DNA of 64,000 bases from Thermoactinomyces vulgaris (GCF_003688725.1 NZ_REFP01000009.1:186001-250000); one strand, 5' to 3'; positions 27,170 to 36,734 are shown, numbered from the stretch's first letter. Made by a program: numbers and translations. Notes: generated by a model from the sequence alone, not told the origin.

Positions 27170-27802
27170 ATGCGTTCCAAGTTAGCCTACGAGAGCAACA
27201 ACACGGGTGCATTTTCCGGACAGACCATTTATCCGATTTTCAAGCGGGCTTTTGAGATTGTTTTTTCCGTTGCATTGCTGCTGTTTACATTGCCTGTGCT
27301 TGTACTGACCATGATCGCGATTAAACTGGAGTCTCCGGGGCCTGTTTTTTATAAACAGGAACGCGTGGGGTTGAACGGGAAACGGTTTGAGATTATCAAA
27401 CTCAGATCCATGCGCACCGATGCTGAGAAAAATGGTCCGCAATGGGCGGCAAAAAATGACCCGCGTGTCACTCGAGTAGGTAAATTTATCCGTAAGACAC
27501 GGATTGACGAGCTTCCACAGTTAATCAATATCCTACGTGGTGACATGAGTCTGATCGGTCCCCGTCCGGAGAGACCTGTCTTCACCGAGAAATTTGACAA
27601 GGAGATTCCTGGTTTTAAAAAGCGCTTGTTGGTGAAACCAGGTTTGACTGGGTGGGCTCAGGTAAACGGAGGATATGAGATGACACCTGCTGAAAAGTTT
27701 GAGTTGGATATGTTCTATATTCAAAACCAATCCTTTAAAATGGATATGCAGATTTTGTTTCGGACGGTTTGGGTGGTTGTTTCCGGAAATGGAGCCCGCT
27801 AA
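27170..27802 (+). CDS. Priming phosphoglycosyltransferase (bacterial sugar transferase)
   Basis: A 210-residue monotopic enzyme that loads a sugar 1-phosphate onto undecaprenyl phosphate, the first membrane step of polysaccharide assembly. One N-terminal membrane segment (about 28-50) is followed by FYKQERVGLNGKRFEIIKLRSM, the catalytic Asp-Glu pair in RIDELPQLINIL, and GPRPERP. It is the short form (no N-terminal four-helix domain). The ATG follows AGGGGTGG. It has its own promoter region with an inverted repeat, so initiation may be the regulated step. Confidence 0.93.
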   Translation: MRSKLAYESNNTGAFSGQTIYPIFKRAFEIVFSVALLLFTLPVLVLTMIAIKLESPGPVFYKQERVGLNGKRFEIIKLRSMRTDAEKNGPQWAAKNDPRVTRVGKFIRKTRIDELPQLINILRGDMSLIGPRPERPVFTEKFDKEIPGFKKRLLVKPGLTGWAQVNGGYEMTPAEKFELDMFYIQNQSFKMDMQILFRTVWVVVSGNGAR

Positions 27803-27875
27803 AGAGATGCTGCCAAAAAGGGTGGCATCTTTTTTATTTATCGGAAGGATGATGGATTTCATTTGGTGCGCTCAT

Positions 27876-27986
27876 TCAGAAAATCATTTTTAAAAACAGG
27901 TACATGAGAAGCCACAGTGGCACACTCAAACAAGAAGCGTTCATGACTCCGATCCAGAAGGACTTGCCGACAACCGTGTGCTCCAT
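27876..27986 (-). CDS. Tiny single-span membrane protein (36 aa), paralogue of 14931-15059
   Basis: A 36-codon gene: MEHTVVGKS, then FWIGVMNASCLSVPLWLLMY and LFLKMIF. GGAGGTG stands five bases before the ATG. It aligns without gaps to the - strand gene at 14931-15059 around G-x-x-NA-x-x-x-S-x-P-x-W-x-L-x-Y-x-x-L, one membrane helix with a basic exit side. It is convergent with the priming transferase. The pair brackets the polysaccharide locus. No known family recognised. Confidence 0.6.
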   Translation of the reverse strand: MEHTVVGKSFWIGVMNASCLSVPLWLLMYLFLKMIF

Positions 27987-28182
27987 ATGCGCACCTCCAA
28001 AGGATGAATGTATTTTTATTATACGCCATCTTCATTTTGGATAGATCGAAGTAGCGGCTTTGTTAATGAAATGTAATCTGGGAGTAACAGTTGATAAGAT
28101 GCTGAAAACAGGCATATTTTTCCATAAATCGAATGAAGTTATACATGACCTTAAAAAATCGTTTGCATTAGAACGCTAATTG

Positions 28183-28209
28183 TTGACTGGCATGATTTTA
28201 TGTGATAAT
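28183..28209 (+). promoter_or_regulatory. Promoter of the met S-box operon
   Basis: TTGACT (28183-28188) and GATAAT (28204-28209) with a 15-base spacer and an extended -10 (TG one base before it). Transcription would start near 28216, upstream of the S-box aptamer. Confidence 0.6.
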
Positions 28210-28252
28210 TTTAGAAAAGATCTTGAACAAAATTGTATACGGGAATGAAGTA

Positions 28253-28436
28253 TTCTCTTATCCAGAGAGAGGGAGGGAACAGGCCTGATGATCTCTCGGC
28301 AACCCCCTGTTGGGTTTGAAGAACCCATGGGAAGGTGCCAATTCCTGCAGAGCTGTACACTGCTCTGACAGATGAGAGAAGGAGATTGAGCAAAGTGATC
28401 CTTTCTGCATCTGAACGAGCAGGAAGGTTTTTTTAT
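28253..28436 (+). promoter_or_regulatory. SAM riboswitch (S-box) with terminator
   Basis: The aptamer runs from TTCTCTTATC (28253-28262) to its P1 partner GATGAGAGAA (28371-28380) and contains the conserved GAGGGAGGGAACAGGCCTGATGA-type core (split here by the P2 stem), CTCTCGGCAACC and GGTGCCAATTCC. A terminator follows (CCTTTCTGC / GCAGGAAGG, then TTTTTTT, to 28436). SAM binding should favour termination and shut off metNPQ. Confidence 0.95.
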
Positions 28437-28474
28437 GCTTAAAAAATGTTTGCAGATCGAAGGCGGTGAAGGAA

Positions 28475-29428
28475 ATGATTCAGTTGAAAAATGTTGTCAA
28501 AACATTTCCGGCTGCAGGTAAAAACAAAGAAATTACGGCATTAAAAGAAATTTCCCTGGAAATCGAAAAAGGGGATATATTTGGAATTGTCGGTTACAGC
28601 GGGGCCGGGAAAAGCACGTTGCTCCGGTTGTTAAACGGATTGGAGACGCCGACAAGGGGAACGGTGCTGGTGGATGGAAAAGAAATTTCGCGGCTTAGTG
28701 AACGGGAATTGCGCTTTGCCCGGCAAAAGATTGGTATGATTTTTCAACATTTCCATCTGTTGTGGTCCCGGACGGTTGCGGAAAATGTGGCGTTTCCGCT
28801 GGAGATTGCCGGGGTTCCCAAAAAACAGATCAAGGAGAAGGTAAGCCGTTTGCTGGAACTGGTCGGGTTATCCGAACGCGCCGATGCTTATCCGGCACAG
28901 CTCAGTGGAGGACAGAAACAACGGGTCGGAATTGCCAGAGCCTTGGCCAATGATCCGGACGTGCTTTTGTGCGATGAGGCCACCTCGGCGTTGGATCCGG
29001 AGACCACGGCTTCGATTTTGCGGCTGTTAAAACAGATCCATCAAAAACTGGGGCTGACCCTTGTCTTGATTACGCACGAGATGAGTGTGGTACGTGCCAT
29101 CTGCAACAAAATGGCGATCATGGAAAACGGCCGGATCATTGAAACGGGTCCGGTTACCGAAATTTTTCAAAATCCGAAGCATCCTTTGACGAAGAAATTT
29201 GTTCAGGATGCAGAACCCGGCCAGGATGGCATTTGGGTGCCGTGGTCCGGCCTTTCCAAACTGAATGAACTGGCCCGCCAATATAACGTGCATTTTCAAC
29301 TGGTCGGCGGAGAAGTGAAAGGAAGCAACGATGAAGATGCAGTCCAAGTCAAAATCGGCGGAAATGAAGAAGCAGTGGAAAAAGTGCGGAAGGTGTTGGG
29401 AGGGGAACTTGAATGTGGGAGTCGGTAG
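28475..29428 (+). CDS. metN: Methionine ABC transporter ATP-binding protein
   Basis: MetN powers uptake of methionine. The 317-residue protein has Walker A ([16 protein letters not shown]), the Q-loop [11 protein letters not shown], signature [15 protein letters not shown] and Walker [13 protein letters not shown]. The last 75 or so residues form the NIL domain that binds methionine and gives trans-inhibition in this family. The ATG at 28475 ([11 protein letters not shown]) is preferred to GTG 28466. It is controlled by the S-box upstream and overlaps metP by 16 bases. Confidence 0.95.
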   Translation: MIQLKNVVKTFPAAGKNKEITALKEISLEIEKGDIFGIVGYSGAGKSTLLRLLNGLETPTRGTVLVDGKEISRLSERELRFARQKIGMIFQHFHLLWSRTVAENVAFPLEIAGVPKKQIKEKVSRLLELVGLSERADAYPAQLSGGQKQRVGIARALANDPDVLLCDEATSALDPETTASILRLLKQIHQKLGLTLVLITHEMSVVRAICNKMAIMENGRIIETGPVTEIFQNPKHPLTKKFVQDAEPGQDGIWVPWSGLSKLNELARQYNVHFQLVGGEVKGSNDEDAVQVKIGGNEEAVEKVRKVLGGELECGSR

Positions 29429-30072
29429 ATCTTGATCTGTTGCAAGAAGCAACCCTGGAAACTCTTCATATGGTGGGAATTTCCACCCTGATGACGGCGG
29501 TGCTGGGGATTCCGCTGGGGGTGCTTCTGGTGGTGACGGACCGCGGCTATTTCTGGGAAAATCTCGTTTTTCAACGTATCTTGGCCTTTGTGGTCAATAT
29601 TTTCCGGGCCGTTCCTTTCATTATTTTGGTTTTGTTTTTGTTTCCGGTGGCCAAGCTCTTGGTGGGAACCACATTGGGGCCGACGGCAGCCACCATTCCG
29701 CTCATTGCAGGAGCCGCTCCTTTTTATGCGCGCATGGTGGAAACCGCCATCCGTGACATTGACAGAGGAGTGATTGAAGCCGCACAAGCAATGGGGGCCA
29801 GCCGGCTGACCATCATATGCAAAGTGCTGATTCCGGAGGCATTTCCTTCGATTGTCTCCGGACTGACCGTCACTTGTGTTTCGTTGATCAGTTTTTCCGC
29901 AATGGCCGGAATTGTCGGGGCCGGCGGTCTCGGGGACACGGCTTATCGTTTTGGTTTTCAGGCATTTAATGATGCGATGCTGTACAGTTGTGGAATTTTG
30001 TTGGTCGTATTGGTGCAATTGGTTCAAGCAGTGGGGGACTGGATTGCCCGTGCCCTGGATAAAAGATCTTAA
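29413..30072 (+). CDS. metP: Methionine ABC transporter permease
   Basis: A 219-residue integral membrane protein (about five spans), the MetI/MetP permease. The coupling-helix EAA motif is visible as [24 protein letters not shown], which contacts MetN. It lies between metN and metQ in the S-box operon, and its ATG is inside the end of metN, so translation is likely coupled. Confidence 0.95.
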   Translation: MWESVDLDLLQEATLETLHMVGISTLMTAVLGIPLGVLLVVTDRGYFWENLVFQRILAFVVNIFRAVPFIILVLFLFPVAKLLVGTTLGPTAATIPLIAGAAPFYARMVETAIRDIDRGVIEAAQAMGASRLTIICKVLIPEAFPSIVSGLTVTCVSLISFSAMAGIVGAGGLGDTAYRFGFQAFNDAMLYSCGILLVVLVQLVQAVGDWIARALDKRS

Positions 30073-30086
30073 GGAGGTCAAATGGG

Positions 30087-30881
30087 ATGAAAAAGTTTTG
30101 GGTTTTGCTTGTCAGTGTGCTGGTTGCGGTATTGGGAGCCGCTTGCGGCAACCAAAGCAAGGAAAATACGCTTGTGGTCGGAGCCACGCAGGTTCCGCAT
30201 GCGGAAATTTTGGAGCATGTCAAACCGCAATTGGAAAAACAAGGGGTAAACTTGGAAATCAGAGTGTTTACGGATTATGTTTTGCCCAATAAAGCATTGG
30301 AAGAAGGAGAAATTGACGCAAACTATTTCCAACACATTGTCTGGCTTCAAACCACCAATCAGGAAAAAGGATATCATTTGAGGGATGTGGCCCGGGTCCA
30401 TCTGGAGCCGATGGGGGCTTATTCCAAAAAAATAAACTCGGTTGATCAATTAAAAAGCGGTGCCAAAGTCGCCATTCCCAATGGAACGAGTGAAATTACA
30501 CGCGTTTTGCAGTTGTTGGAGAAAAACGGGTTGATCAAGTTGAATGGACATCAAGGGGAGATCACCCTGAAAAATATTGTGGAGAACCCGAAAAATTTGC
30601 AGTTTGAGCTGCTTGAGGCTTCTGCACTTCCACGGATGATCAATGAAGTGGATCTGGCTGTGATCAATACCAACTATGCGCTTCAAGCCGATTTGGATCC
30701 GCTCAAGGATGCACTGTTTATGGAAGAGAAAGACCAAAATCCTTATGTGAATGTTTTGGCGGTCAAACAAGGGAATGAAAATAACCAGGCGGTGAAAAAA
30801 CTGGCGGAAGCCCTCACTTCACCGGAAGTGAAAAAGTTTATCGAGGAAAAATACAAAGGCGTAGTGGTTCCGGCGTTCTGA
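30087..30881 (+). CDS. metQ: Methionine-binding lipoprotein
   Basis: A 264-residue NLPA-family lipoprotein that captures methionine outside the membrane. The signal peptide ends in the lipobox LGAAC with Cys20 as lipidation site. The mature part has VVGATQVPHAEILEHVKP and NYFQHIVWL, typical of MetQ. The ATG follows AAGGAGGTC. It is the last gene of the S-box operon and is followed by a shared convergent terminator. Confidence 0.95.
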   Translation: MKKFWVLLVSVLVAVLGAACGNQSKENTLVVGATQVPHAEILEHVKPQLEKQGVNLEIRVFTDYVLPNKALEEGEIDANYFQHIVWLQTTNQEKGYHLRDVARVHLEPMGAYSKKINSVDQLKSGAKVAIPNGTSEITRVLQLLEKNGLIKLNGHQGEITLKNIVENPKNLQFELLEASALPRMINEVDLAVINTNYALQADLDPLKDALFMEEKDQNPYVNVLAVKQGNENNQAVKKLAEALTSPEVKKFIEEKYKGVVVPAF

Positions 30882-30888
30882 GGTGTAA

Positions 30889-30930
30889 AGAAATCCCCCT
30901 TTCCGGTCAGGAGGAAAGGGGGATTTCTTT
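30889..30930. terminator. Bidirectional terminator between metQ and yvyE
   Basis: AAATCCCCCTTTCC (30891-30904) and GGAAAGGGGGATTT (30913-30926) make a perfect 14-bp stem with an eight-base loop, between convergent genes. Confidence 0.9.
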
Positions 30931-31542
30931 ATATTCTTTTTCTCCGCGTGTCACTTTCACTTGCCCGTGGGTCCAGTTGGTGACTTGTTGGATGAAGTCC
31001 TCTTCTTCCCCAACCGGGATCCACACCGGCCAAGACACCACCTCCTGATAGAGGGGTGTTTCCAAAAAGTAATCGGTTTGGCGGAATTCATGTTCCATTT
31101 TTCCCATAAAATGATAATCAAACGTAAAGGTGATTTTTTGGTGTAATTGGCAGCGGATGATCCCGGCTGCTTCAATTGCCGCGGAAGCCCCCTGGCTGTA
31201 AGCGCGTACGAGCCCGCCCGCTCCCAATTTAATTCCCCCGAAATAACGGGTTACAACAATGGCGGTTTTGACCAGCTTTTTGGCATGGATCACTTCCAGT
31301 ATCGGACGTCCGGCGGTCCCGGCCGGTTCCCCGTCATCGGAGGATTTTTGAATGGTGTCGGACACCAGGTATGCATAACAGTTGTGTGTGGCATCCCAAT
31401 GTTGTTTGCTGATTTTCTGGACGAATTGTTGCGCTTCTTCCTCCGTAGAAACCCGTTTGGCCCTGCAAATAAAGCGCGATTTCTGAATGACGATTTCCGT
31501 TTCCCCTTGAGGTCCGACGGTTAAATACTGTTTCTCAGACAT
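30907..31542 (-). CDS. yvyE: IMPACT/YigZ family protein (YvyE-like)
   Basis: A 211-residue cytoplasmic protein of the YigZ/IMPACT family. The characteristic motifs HNCYAYLVSDTIQKSSDDGEP and VVVTRYFGGIKLGAGGL are present in the N-terminal domain; a C-terminal ferredoxin-like domain follows. The family is linked to translation in eukaryotes but its bacterial role is not settled. The ATG at 31542 follows GAAGGTGA. Its 3' end lies inside the terminator shared with metQ. Confidence 0.9.
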   Translation of the reverse strand: MSEKQYLTVGPQGETEIVIQKSRFICRAKRVSTEEEAQQFVQKISKQHWDATHNCYAYLVSDTIQKSSDDGEPAGTAGRPILEVIHAKKLVKTAIVVTRYFGGIKLGAGGLVRAYSQGASAAIEAAGIIRCQLHQKITFTFDYHFMGKMEHEFRQTDYFLETPLYQEVVSWPVWIPVGEEEDFIQQVTNWTHGQVKVTRGEKEYKEIPLSS

Positions 31543-31636
31543 CGTTTCACCTTCTTCCCTACTATCTTAATGAAAACGGCGGGGAAATACCAGCGGTTTG
31601 CCGGGGAATTCGATGGTAAAACGGAAAAGTGACGGC

Positions 31637-32734
31637 TTAATAGCTGCCGTCACTTTCTGTATCACCGTCATATGAATTGGTGTTTTCGGTATCCGACATG
31701 TCATCATCCGTTCCGGAGCCGGAGTCACCGTCTGTCTCCCCATTTTCAAGCGGAGGCAATTCCAATTGTTCCCGCAGGGCTTGTCGAATTTTTTTGCGGT
31801 CTTTTTCAGGCCAGATCAACACCGCACCTGCCCCTTTGATATTTTCGGGGTAGGTTTCAATATGCAGGGTTTCAATATTGCTCTTCGGTATTTTGGTGTA
31901 GATGTTCACCAATGCCGGGAAGTTGTCCAATTCAAGACTGTGTTCGAAGTTCTCGCCCACTGCATTCATCAGGTCGGAGAATTTGCCGACTCCTTTGAAA
32001 CTGGCGATTTGGTCAATCAATTTGGCAACCACTTCTTGTTGCCGTTCGTTGCGGCCCAAATCCCCGCGGGGATCCTGCTTGCGCATCCTTACATAGGCCA
32101 GGGCTTCAGATCCGTTCAGTTTGGCCGGTCCCGGCTCAAAGTAAACCGTCTTGCCGCCGATGGCTTTTTGGTGGAACGCAAACGGTACATCCACTTCCAC
32201 TCCGCCCAAGGCATCGACAATGTCTTCAAATCCTTGGAAGTTGATTCGTGCGTAATGATCGATGGGGACATGCAACAGATTTTCCAAAGTTTTACGGATA
32301 TTTTCAACTTGCCCGACATCTTTCTTATATCCCCAATAAGCGGCGGCATTTAATTTTGTTTTTAAACCATCCGTGTTGGCGATCTCTGTATAGGTATCCC
32401 GGGGGATACTCAGGACTTTGGCCGTGTGTTTTTTTGGGTTGACGGCAACCAGAATCATGGTGTCCGCCCGCCAAACCGGATCCGAACGTTTCCGTTGGTC
32501 GGTTCCGAGAAGTAAAATGGTGAAGGGGTCGGATTCCATTTCCACTTGTTTATCCCGTAAATCGGATTTTCCGATATCGTTTTTCGTATTGGCAAAGACT
32601 CCCCATATTTCGGATCCTAAATAAAGACCGACACCTAAAAGAAGGATGAAGGCCAAAGAGATGGAACGGATGATCCATTTTTTCCGCTGGTTTTTTTTAA
32701 CCCGATTTAATCGGCTTTGTTCTACTCTTCTCAT
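31637..32734 (-). CDS. LytR-CpsA-Psr (LCP) family protein with acidic tail
   Basis: A 365-residue LCP enzyme, the second in the window. A basic N-terminus and one membrane span (about 23-45) are followed by the LCP domain: LLLGTDQRKRSDPVWRADTMI, SIPRDTYTEIA, AYWGYKKDVGQVENIRKT and DLGRNERQQEVVAK. The last 35 residues are strongly acidic and Ser/Thr/Gly-rich (for example GDSGSGTDDDMSDTENTNS), a low-complexity tail not needed for catalysis in the family. The ATG at 32734 follows GTGGGG. The two paralogues may attach different polymers. Confidence 0.92.
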   Translation of the reverse strand: MRRVEQSRLNRVKKNQRKKWIIRSISLAFILLLGVGLYLGSEIWGVFANTKNDIGKSDLRDKQVEMESDPFTILLLGTDQRKRSDPVWRADTMILVAVNPKKHTAKVLSIPRDTYTEIANTDGLKTKLNAAAYWGYKKDVGQVENIRKTLENLLHVPIDHYARINFQGFEDIVDALGGVEVDVPFAFHQKAIGGKTVYFEPGPAKLNGSEALAYVRMRKQDPRGDLGRNERQQEVVAKLIDQIASFKGVGKFSDLMNAVGENFEHSLELDNFPALVNIYTKIPKSNIETLHIETYPENIKGAGAVLIWPEKDRKKIRQALREQLELPPLENGETDGDSGSGTDDDMSDTENTNSYDGDTESDGSY

Positions 32735-32756
32735 CGAAATCCCCACTCGCGCTAAA

Positions 32757-33350
32757 TGTTTTCATTCAATGGTAACATCGTGGTTTGGATTGGATCAAGT
32801 AAAGACCGGTTGGCAATGATCAAATTCACTGAAAATTAATATTTAGGAAAGAAAACATCAAATAGTGATTAAACAGATAATATTGACGCTTTGTTGAAAT
32901 CTTTTTGAACCGGGAAGAAAGGCTCCCGTACAAACCATGGATCAAAATGGAAACAGAATTGAATGGAATCCTTTAAAGAGATTTACATATGTAGACGTAA
33001 TCCGGTCAGGATGGTTGCGTAAAAATTTGTCGATTTTGAGAAAACGATGAAACGATGGGAACGGCGAAACGGACCTTTTCATCAGAATGGAGGAGTTTAG
33101 AAAAATCCGGAATAGCTTTCTTCAAAAATTGGAAAGCTGTGGAGTGTCAAGGAGTCCCCTTCTGTTTCCGCTTTCCCGACGTGTCTGAGACACTGTAATT
33201 CTTTCAAAAGAGCGGTGCAAAAGGTAGAGAAGCTTCAATAAAGAAAAAGAAAGATTCTATCTACAATTATTTATTTTATATAATAAATTCGTATGAATCT
33301 ACAATCCAGCTTTATGTTTTTTGAAAATAATCGTACTTTTGGTGATTGAC
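32757..33350. other. Long intergenic region with no recognised gene
   Basis: About 600 bases between the divergent LCP and S8 protease genes. I see no ORF with a ribosome site. There is a small perfect hairpin GTGTC-TGA-GACAC at 33181-33193 and a very AT-rich stretch at 33240-33300 (for example TTATTTATTTTATATAATAA). It does not resemble a riboswitch I know; it probably holds promoters for both genes. Confidence 0.5.
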
Positions 33351-35282
33351 ATGATAAATCGAAAGAGGGCCGTGGGGCTGTTTTTCCTGTTTTTTGTGTT
33401 TATTTTGTTGCTTTCAGCTGTAACCTTACCGATGATGTCCACCCCCGGATCGCTGATTGCAAGCCGCAAGTGGGTGGTGAAGTGGCGTCAGCCGGCCCCT
33501 TCTTCTTTCTGGATGGAAGCAGAGCTTTTGGAAGAAGGGGGAGAAGGTTTATATTTGGTGCAGACCAAACCGGGAACGGATGAAGAACGGTGGGTTGAAA
33601 CGTGGAAAGAAGATCCGGGAATCGAATTCATCGGTCCCGATATCCGGTATGAACTGGGGAAAGAAAAAAACCGGAGACGTTCCCGGGTGGCGTTTGGCAA
33701 AAATTATTATTTGCAACAAATCCGTATCCCGAAGGCTTGGGATTATTTCCGAAAAAAGGCGGATCCCGACAAAATAAAGCCGGTGACGGTGGCGGTGGTG
33801 GATACCGGAGTCGATTTGTCCCATCCGGTACTCAAACCTTTTCTGACCGAAGGGGTGAACGTGAAAAATCCCGATCTTCCCCCGCAGGATCATTTCGGGC
33901 ACGGAACCAAAGTGGCCGGGGTTATTGCTTCCACTTGGAGGGCCAGAGAGGGGAAGCCGGTTGGAAAGGGCAGGATCATGCCGGTCAAAGTGATGGAAAA
34001 CGACGGGGATGGTGAAATTTTCTACACTGTGAAAGGAATCCGCGAAGCCATCCAAAGAGGTGCTGACATCATTGTATTGTCACAAGGGAGTTGGACTTAT
34101 TCCAAGTTGATGGAGGACGCAGTGGAGGAAGCCGAAAGCCGGGGCGTGCTGGTGGTTGCGGCGGCGGGGAATGCGGAATTCGATGAAAAAGGGGAGCTTT
34201 TGTTCAGTCAACCTTTGTATTATCCGGCGGCATTCCCTTCGGTTTTGTCCGTGGGTGCCACGGATTTTCAAGGGAAACATGAGCCCTTTTCCAATACCGG
34301 TTTGGGTTTGGATATCGTGGCGCCCGGTGACATGATATATACCACGTCCAATGGACAGGATTATGCTTTTGATTCGGGAACATCCTTTTCCACACCGCAA
34401 GTTGCCGGAGTGGCGGCTTTGGTCTGGCAGCTTCGTCCCGATTACACGCCCGGGGACATCCGCATGTTGCTCCGGCAAACGGCTTCTTCTTCGCCGCATT
34501 GGAATGAAAAAACCGGGTTTGGGATGTTGGATGCGGATCGTGCGCTTCGGTCCCCGCTTGACCCCGATATTGGCGAACCAAATGACAGTGAACAAACAGC
34601 AACGCCTTTTTTTCTTTCCCAAGAAATCCGTCTGGTTCTGCAAAAAGGGGATCCGGATTGGTATGTCTTGGATTTAAACAAGGCCGGCCGGCTGCAAATT
34701 GATGTAGAAGTGCTCGATGGCCCGGGGAAGGATGTTATTTTGTCAATTATCCAGTCAACGACCGGTCAAACCCGTTCCCGTTCCCTTTTGGCCCAATCAG
34801 GCAAACAACGGATCATCACGCCGGTCTCCCAAGGGAAGATCTTGTTGAAATGGTCGGTGTCCCAAGCATCCAAACAAGAGGTTGCCTTGCGGTTTCATGC
34901 CGCTTATTTGCCGGAAGAGGATGAGTATGAAGCGAATGATTTGTTGTCCCAAGCCGCTTTGCTGCCTCTTTCGGAAACCAAAAACACATTTTCTGCAACC
35001 ATTTCCCGTCCCGGCGATGCCGACTGGTACCAATTGTTGATTCCGAAAGAAGGAAGGCTGGTGGTGCAAGTTCAACCCCTGACCCCGCGTTTTGATCCGG
35101 TGATCTTTAAAATCCGGCAGGATGATTGGGATAAGATGCGACAAGATGAAGAGAGGGAAGGAAGAACCGAAACTTTGTCACTGGATGTGAAACCGGGGCC
35201 GTTTTATTTTCGCGTGACGGACTATGCAGGAAATTTGATTGAGGATCCGTATCATTTAATCGTTTCTTTTGAACCAAAGTGA
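33351..35282 (+). CDS. Secreted S8 (subtilisin-like) serine protease with PPC repeats
   Basis: A 643-residue protein. A signal or anchor segment (about 9-26) is followed by an inhibitor-like propeptide region, then the subtilase domain with the triad Asp151 (AVVDTGVDLSHP), His184 (HFGHGTKVAG) and Ser345 (DSGTSFSTPQVAG), plus oxyanion Asn274 (AAAGNAEF). The C-terminal third contains two pre-peptidase C-terminal-type repeats, beginning EPNDSEQTATPF and YEANDLLSQAALL, each with a DPDWY or DADWY motif. ATG 33351 (MINRKRAVG) is used; an upstream TTG 33321 is possible. No inhibitor or partner gene lies next to it. Confidence 0.9.
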   Translation: MINRKRAVGLFFLFFVFILLLSAVTLPMMSTPGSLIASRKWVVKWRQPAPSSFWMEAELLEEGGEGLYLVQTKPGTDEERWVETWKEDPGIEFIGPDIRYELGKEKNRRRSRVAFGKNYYLQQIRIPKAWDYFRKKADPDKIKPVTVAVVDTGVDLSHPVLKPFLTEGVNVKNPDLPPQDHFGHGTKVAGVIASTWRAREGKPVGKGRIMPVKVMENDGDGEIFYTVKGIREAIQRGADIIVLSQGSWTYSKLMEDAVEEAESRGVLVVAAAGNAEFDEKGELLFSQPLYYPAAFPSVLSVGATDFQGKHEPFSNTGLGLDIVAPGDMIYTTSNGQDYAFDSGTSFSTPQVAGVAALVWQLRPDYTPGDIRMLLRQTASSSPHWNEKTGFGMLDADRALRSPLDPDIGEPNDSEQTATPFFLSQEIRLVLQKGDPDWYVLDLNKAGRLQIDVEVLDGPGKDVILSIIQSTTGQTRSRSLLAQSGKQRIITPVSQGKILLKWSVSQASKQEVALRFHAAYLPEEDEYEANDLLSQAALLPLSETKNTFSATISRPGDADWYQLLIPKEGRLVVQVQPLTPRFDPVIFKIRQDDWDKMRQDEEREGRTETLSLDVKPGPFYFRVTDYAGNLIEDPYHLIVSFEPK

Positions 35283-35405
35283 CAAGCGTATGCGTCAAAA
35301 TGTGGAAGAAAAGAATACGGTTGTAATTCACGAATGATTAGGTTATTCTAATGTTAAATAAAAATAGGGGTTTTATGTATCTGGGTATCGAGGATTACGA
35401 AACAA

Positions 35406-35438
35406 TAAAGCCTTTCCTCGAAGGAAGGGCTTTTTCTG
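35406..35438 (+). terminator. Terminator between S8 protease and metK
   Basis: AAAGCCTTTCCT and AAGGAAGGGCTTT pair closely around a two- to four-base loop and are followed by TTTTTCTG. Confidence 0.75.
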
Positions 35439-35471
35439 TTTGCAGTTTCAGGGTAGATAGGGGGAGAATGA

Positions 35472-36671
35472 ATGTCAGCAACAAAACGCAGCCTTTTCAC
35501 CTCTGAATCCGTCACGGTAGGTCACCCGGACAAAATTTGCGATCAGATTTCCGATGCCATTTTGGATGCCATTTTGGAAAAAGATCCTAATGCGCGGGTT
35601 GCTTGCGAAACTTCAGTGACAACCGGTTTGGTGTTGGTCAGTGGTGAGATTACAACTTCTTGCTATGTCGATATTCCCAAAATTGTTCGCCAAACGATCA
35701 AAGATATCGGCTATACCCGGGCAAAATACGGTTTCGATTCCGAAACATGCGCTGTGCTCACCTCCATTGACGAGCAGTCGCCCGATATTGCCATGGGTGT
35801 CGATGTCGCCCTTGAAAAACGGGAAGGTTCCATGACCGAGGAAGAAATTGAAGCCATTGGGGCCGGCGACCAAGGGATCATGTTCGGGTTTGCCTGCAAT
35901 GAAACGGAAGAATTGATGCCGCTGCCCATTTCGCTGGCACACAAACTGGCCCGTCGCTTGCATGAAGTCCGGGTGGATGGCACGCTTCCATACCTTCGTC
36001 CGGATGGAAAAACGCAAGTGACGATTGAGTATGAGGATGATAAACCGGTCTGGATCGATACCATTGTTGTATCCACACAACATGCGGATCATGTTTCATT
36101 GGAACAGATTAAGAAAGATCTGATGGAACATGTGATTCTTCCGGTTGTTCCGGGTGAAATGTTTGATGAGCGAACCAAAACCTTCATCAATCCGACCGGT
36201 CGTTTTGTCATCGGGGGTCCGCAAGGGGACGCCGGCCTGACGGGACGGAAGATTATCGTGGATACTTACGGCGGATATGCCCGGCACGGCGGCGGGGCAT
36301 TTTCCGGTAAAGACCCGACAAAAGTGGACCGTTCCGGAGCTTATGCAGCACGTTACGTGGCGAAAAACATCGTTGCCGCCGGACTCGCCGACAAATGTGA
36401 AGTACAGCTGGCTTATGCCATCGGGGTGGCCCGTCCGGTTTCCATTCGTGTGGACACCTTCGGCACGGGAAAAGTGGATGAAGAAACGCTGGTGAAACTG
36501 GTGGAAAAACATTTCGACCTGCGCCCGGCCGGCATTATCCGGCAGCTTGATTTGCGTCGCCCGATTTACCGGCAGACAGCTGCATACGGCCATTTCGGGC
36601 GGAACGATGTCGACTTGCCTTGGGAGCGCACCGACCTGGCGGATGTGTTGAAGAAAGAAGCCGGATTATGA
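35472..36671 (+). CDS. metK: S-adenosylmethionine synthetase
   Basis: MetK makes SAM from methionine and ATP in the cytoplasm. The 399-residue product has the substrate motif [20 protein letters not shown], the signature [13 protein letters not shown], and the P-loop-like [16 protein letters not shown]. Length is normal. The ATG follows AGGGGGAG. No S-box is seen in its 190-base leader although the metNPQ operon 7 kb away has one. The SAM it makes is the ligand of that S-box and the substrate of SplB. Confidence 0.97.
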   Translation: MSATKRSLFTSESVTVGHPDKICDQISDAILDAILEKDPNARVACETSVTTGLVLVSGEITTSCYVDIPKIVRQTIKDIGYTRAKYGFDSETCAVLTSIDEQSPDIAMGVDVALEKREGSMTEEEIEAIGAGDQGIMFGFACNETEELMPLPISLAHKLARRLHEVRVDGTLPYLRPDGKTQVTIEYEDDKPVWIDTIVVSTQHADHVSLEQIKKDLMEHVILPVVPGEMFDERTKTFINPTGRFVIGGPQGDAGLTGRKIIVDTYGGYARHGGGAFSGKDPTKVDRSGAYAARYVAKNIVAAGLADKCEVQLAYAIGVARPVSIRVDTFGTGKVDEETLVKLVEKHFDLRPAGIIRQLDLRRPIYRQTAAYGHFGRNDVDLPWERTDLADVLKKEAGL

Positions 36672-36679
36672 TAAAGAAT

Positions 36680-36720
36680 GGAAAAGAGTTTGTGACCGTC
36701 AGGCGCAAACTCTTTTCTTT
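36680..36720 (+). terminator. metK terminator
   Basis: AAAAGAGTTTG (36682-36692) and CAAACTCTTTT (36706-36716) form a perfect 11-bp stem followed by CTTT, 11 bases after metK. Confidence 0.85.
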
Positions 36721-36734
36721 ATGGATTTTAAAAA

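Noticed and set aside
15165-27802. The polysaccharide locus as a recent horizontally gained island
   Set aside because: No flanking direct repeats, integrase or tRNA, and codon use looks similar to neighbours by eye; the claim would need a computed composition profile.
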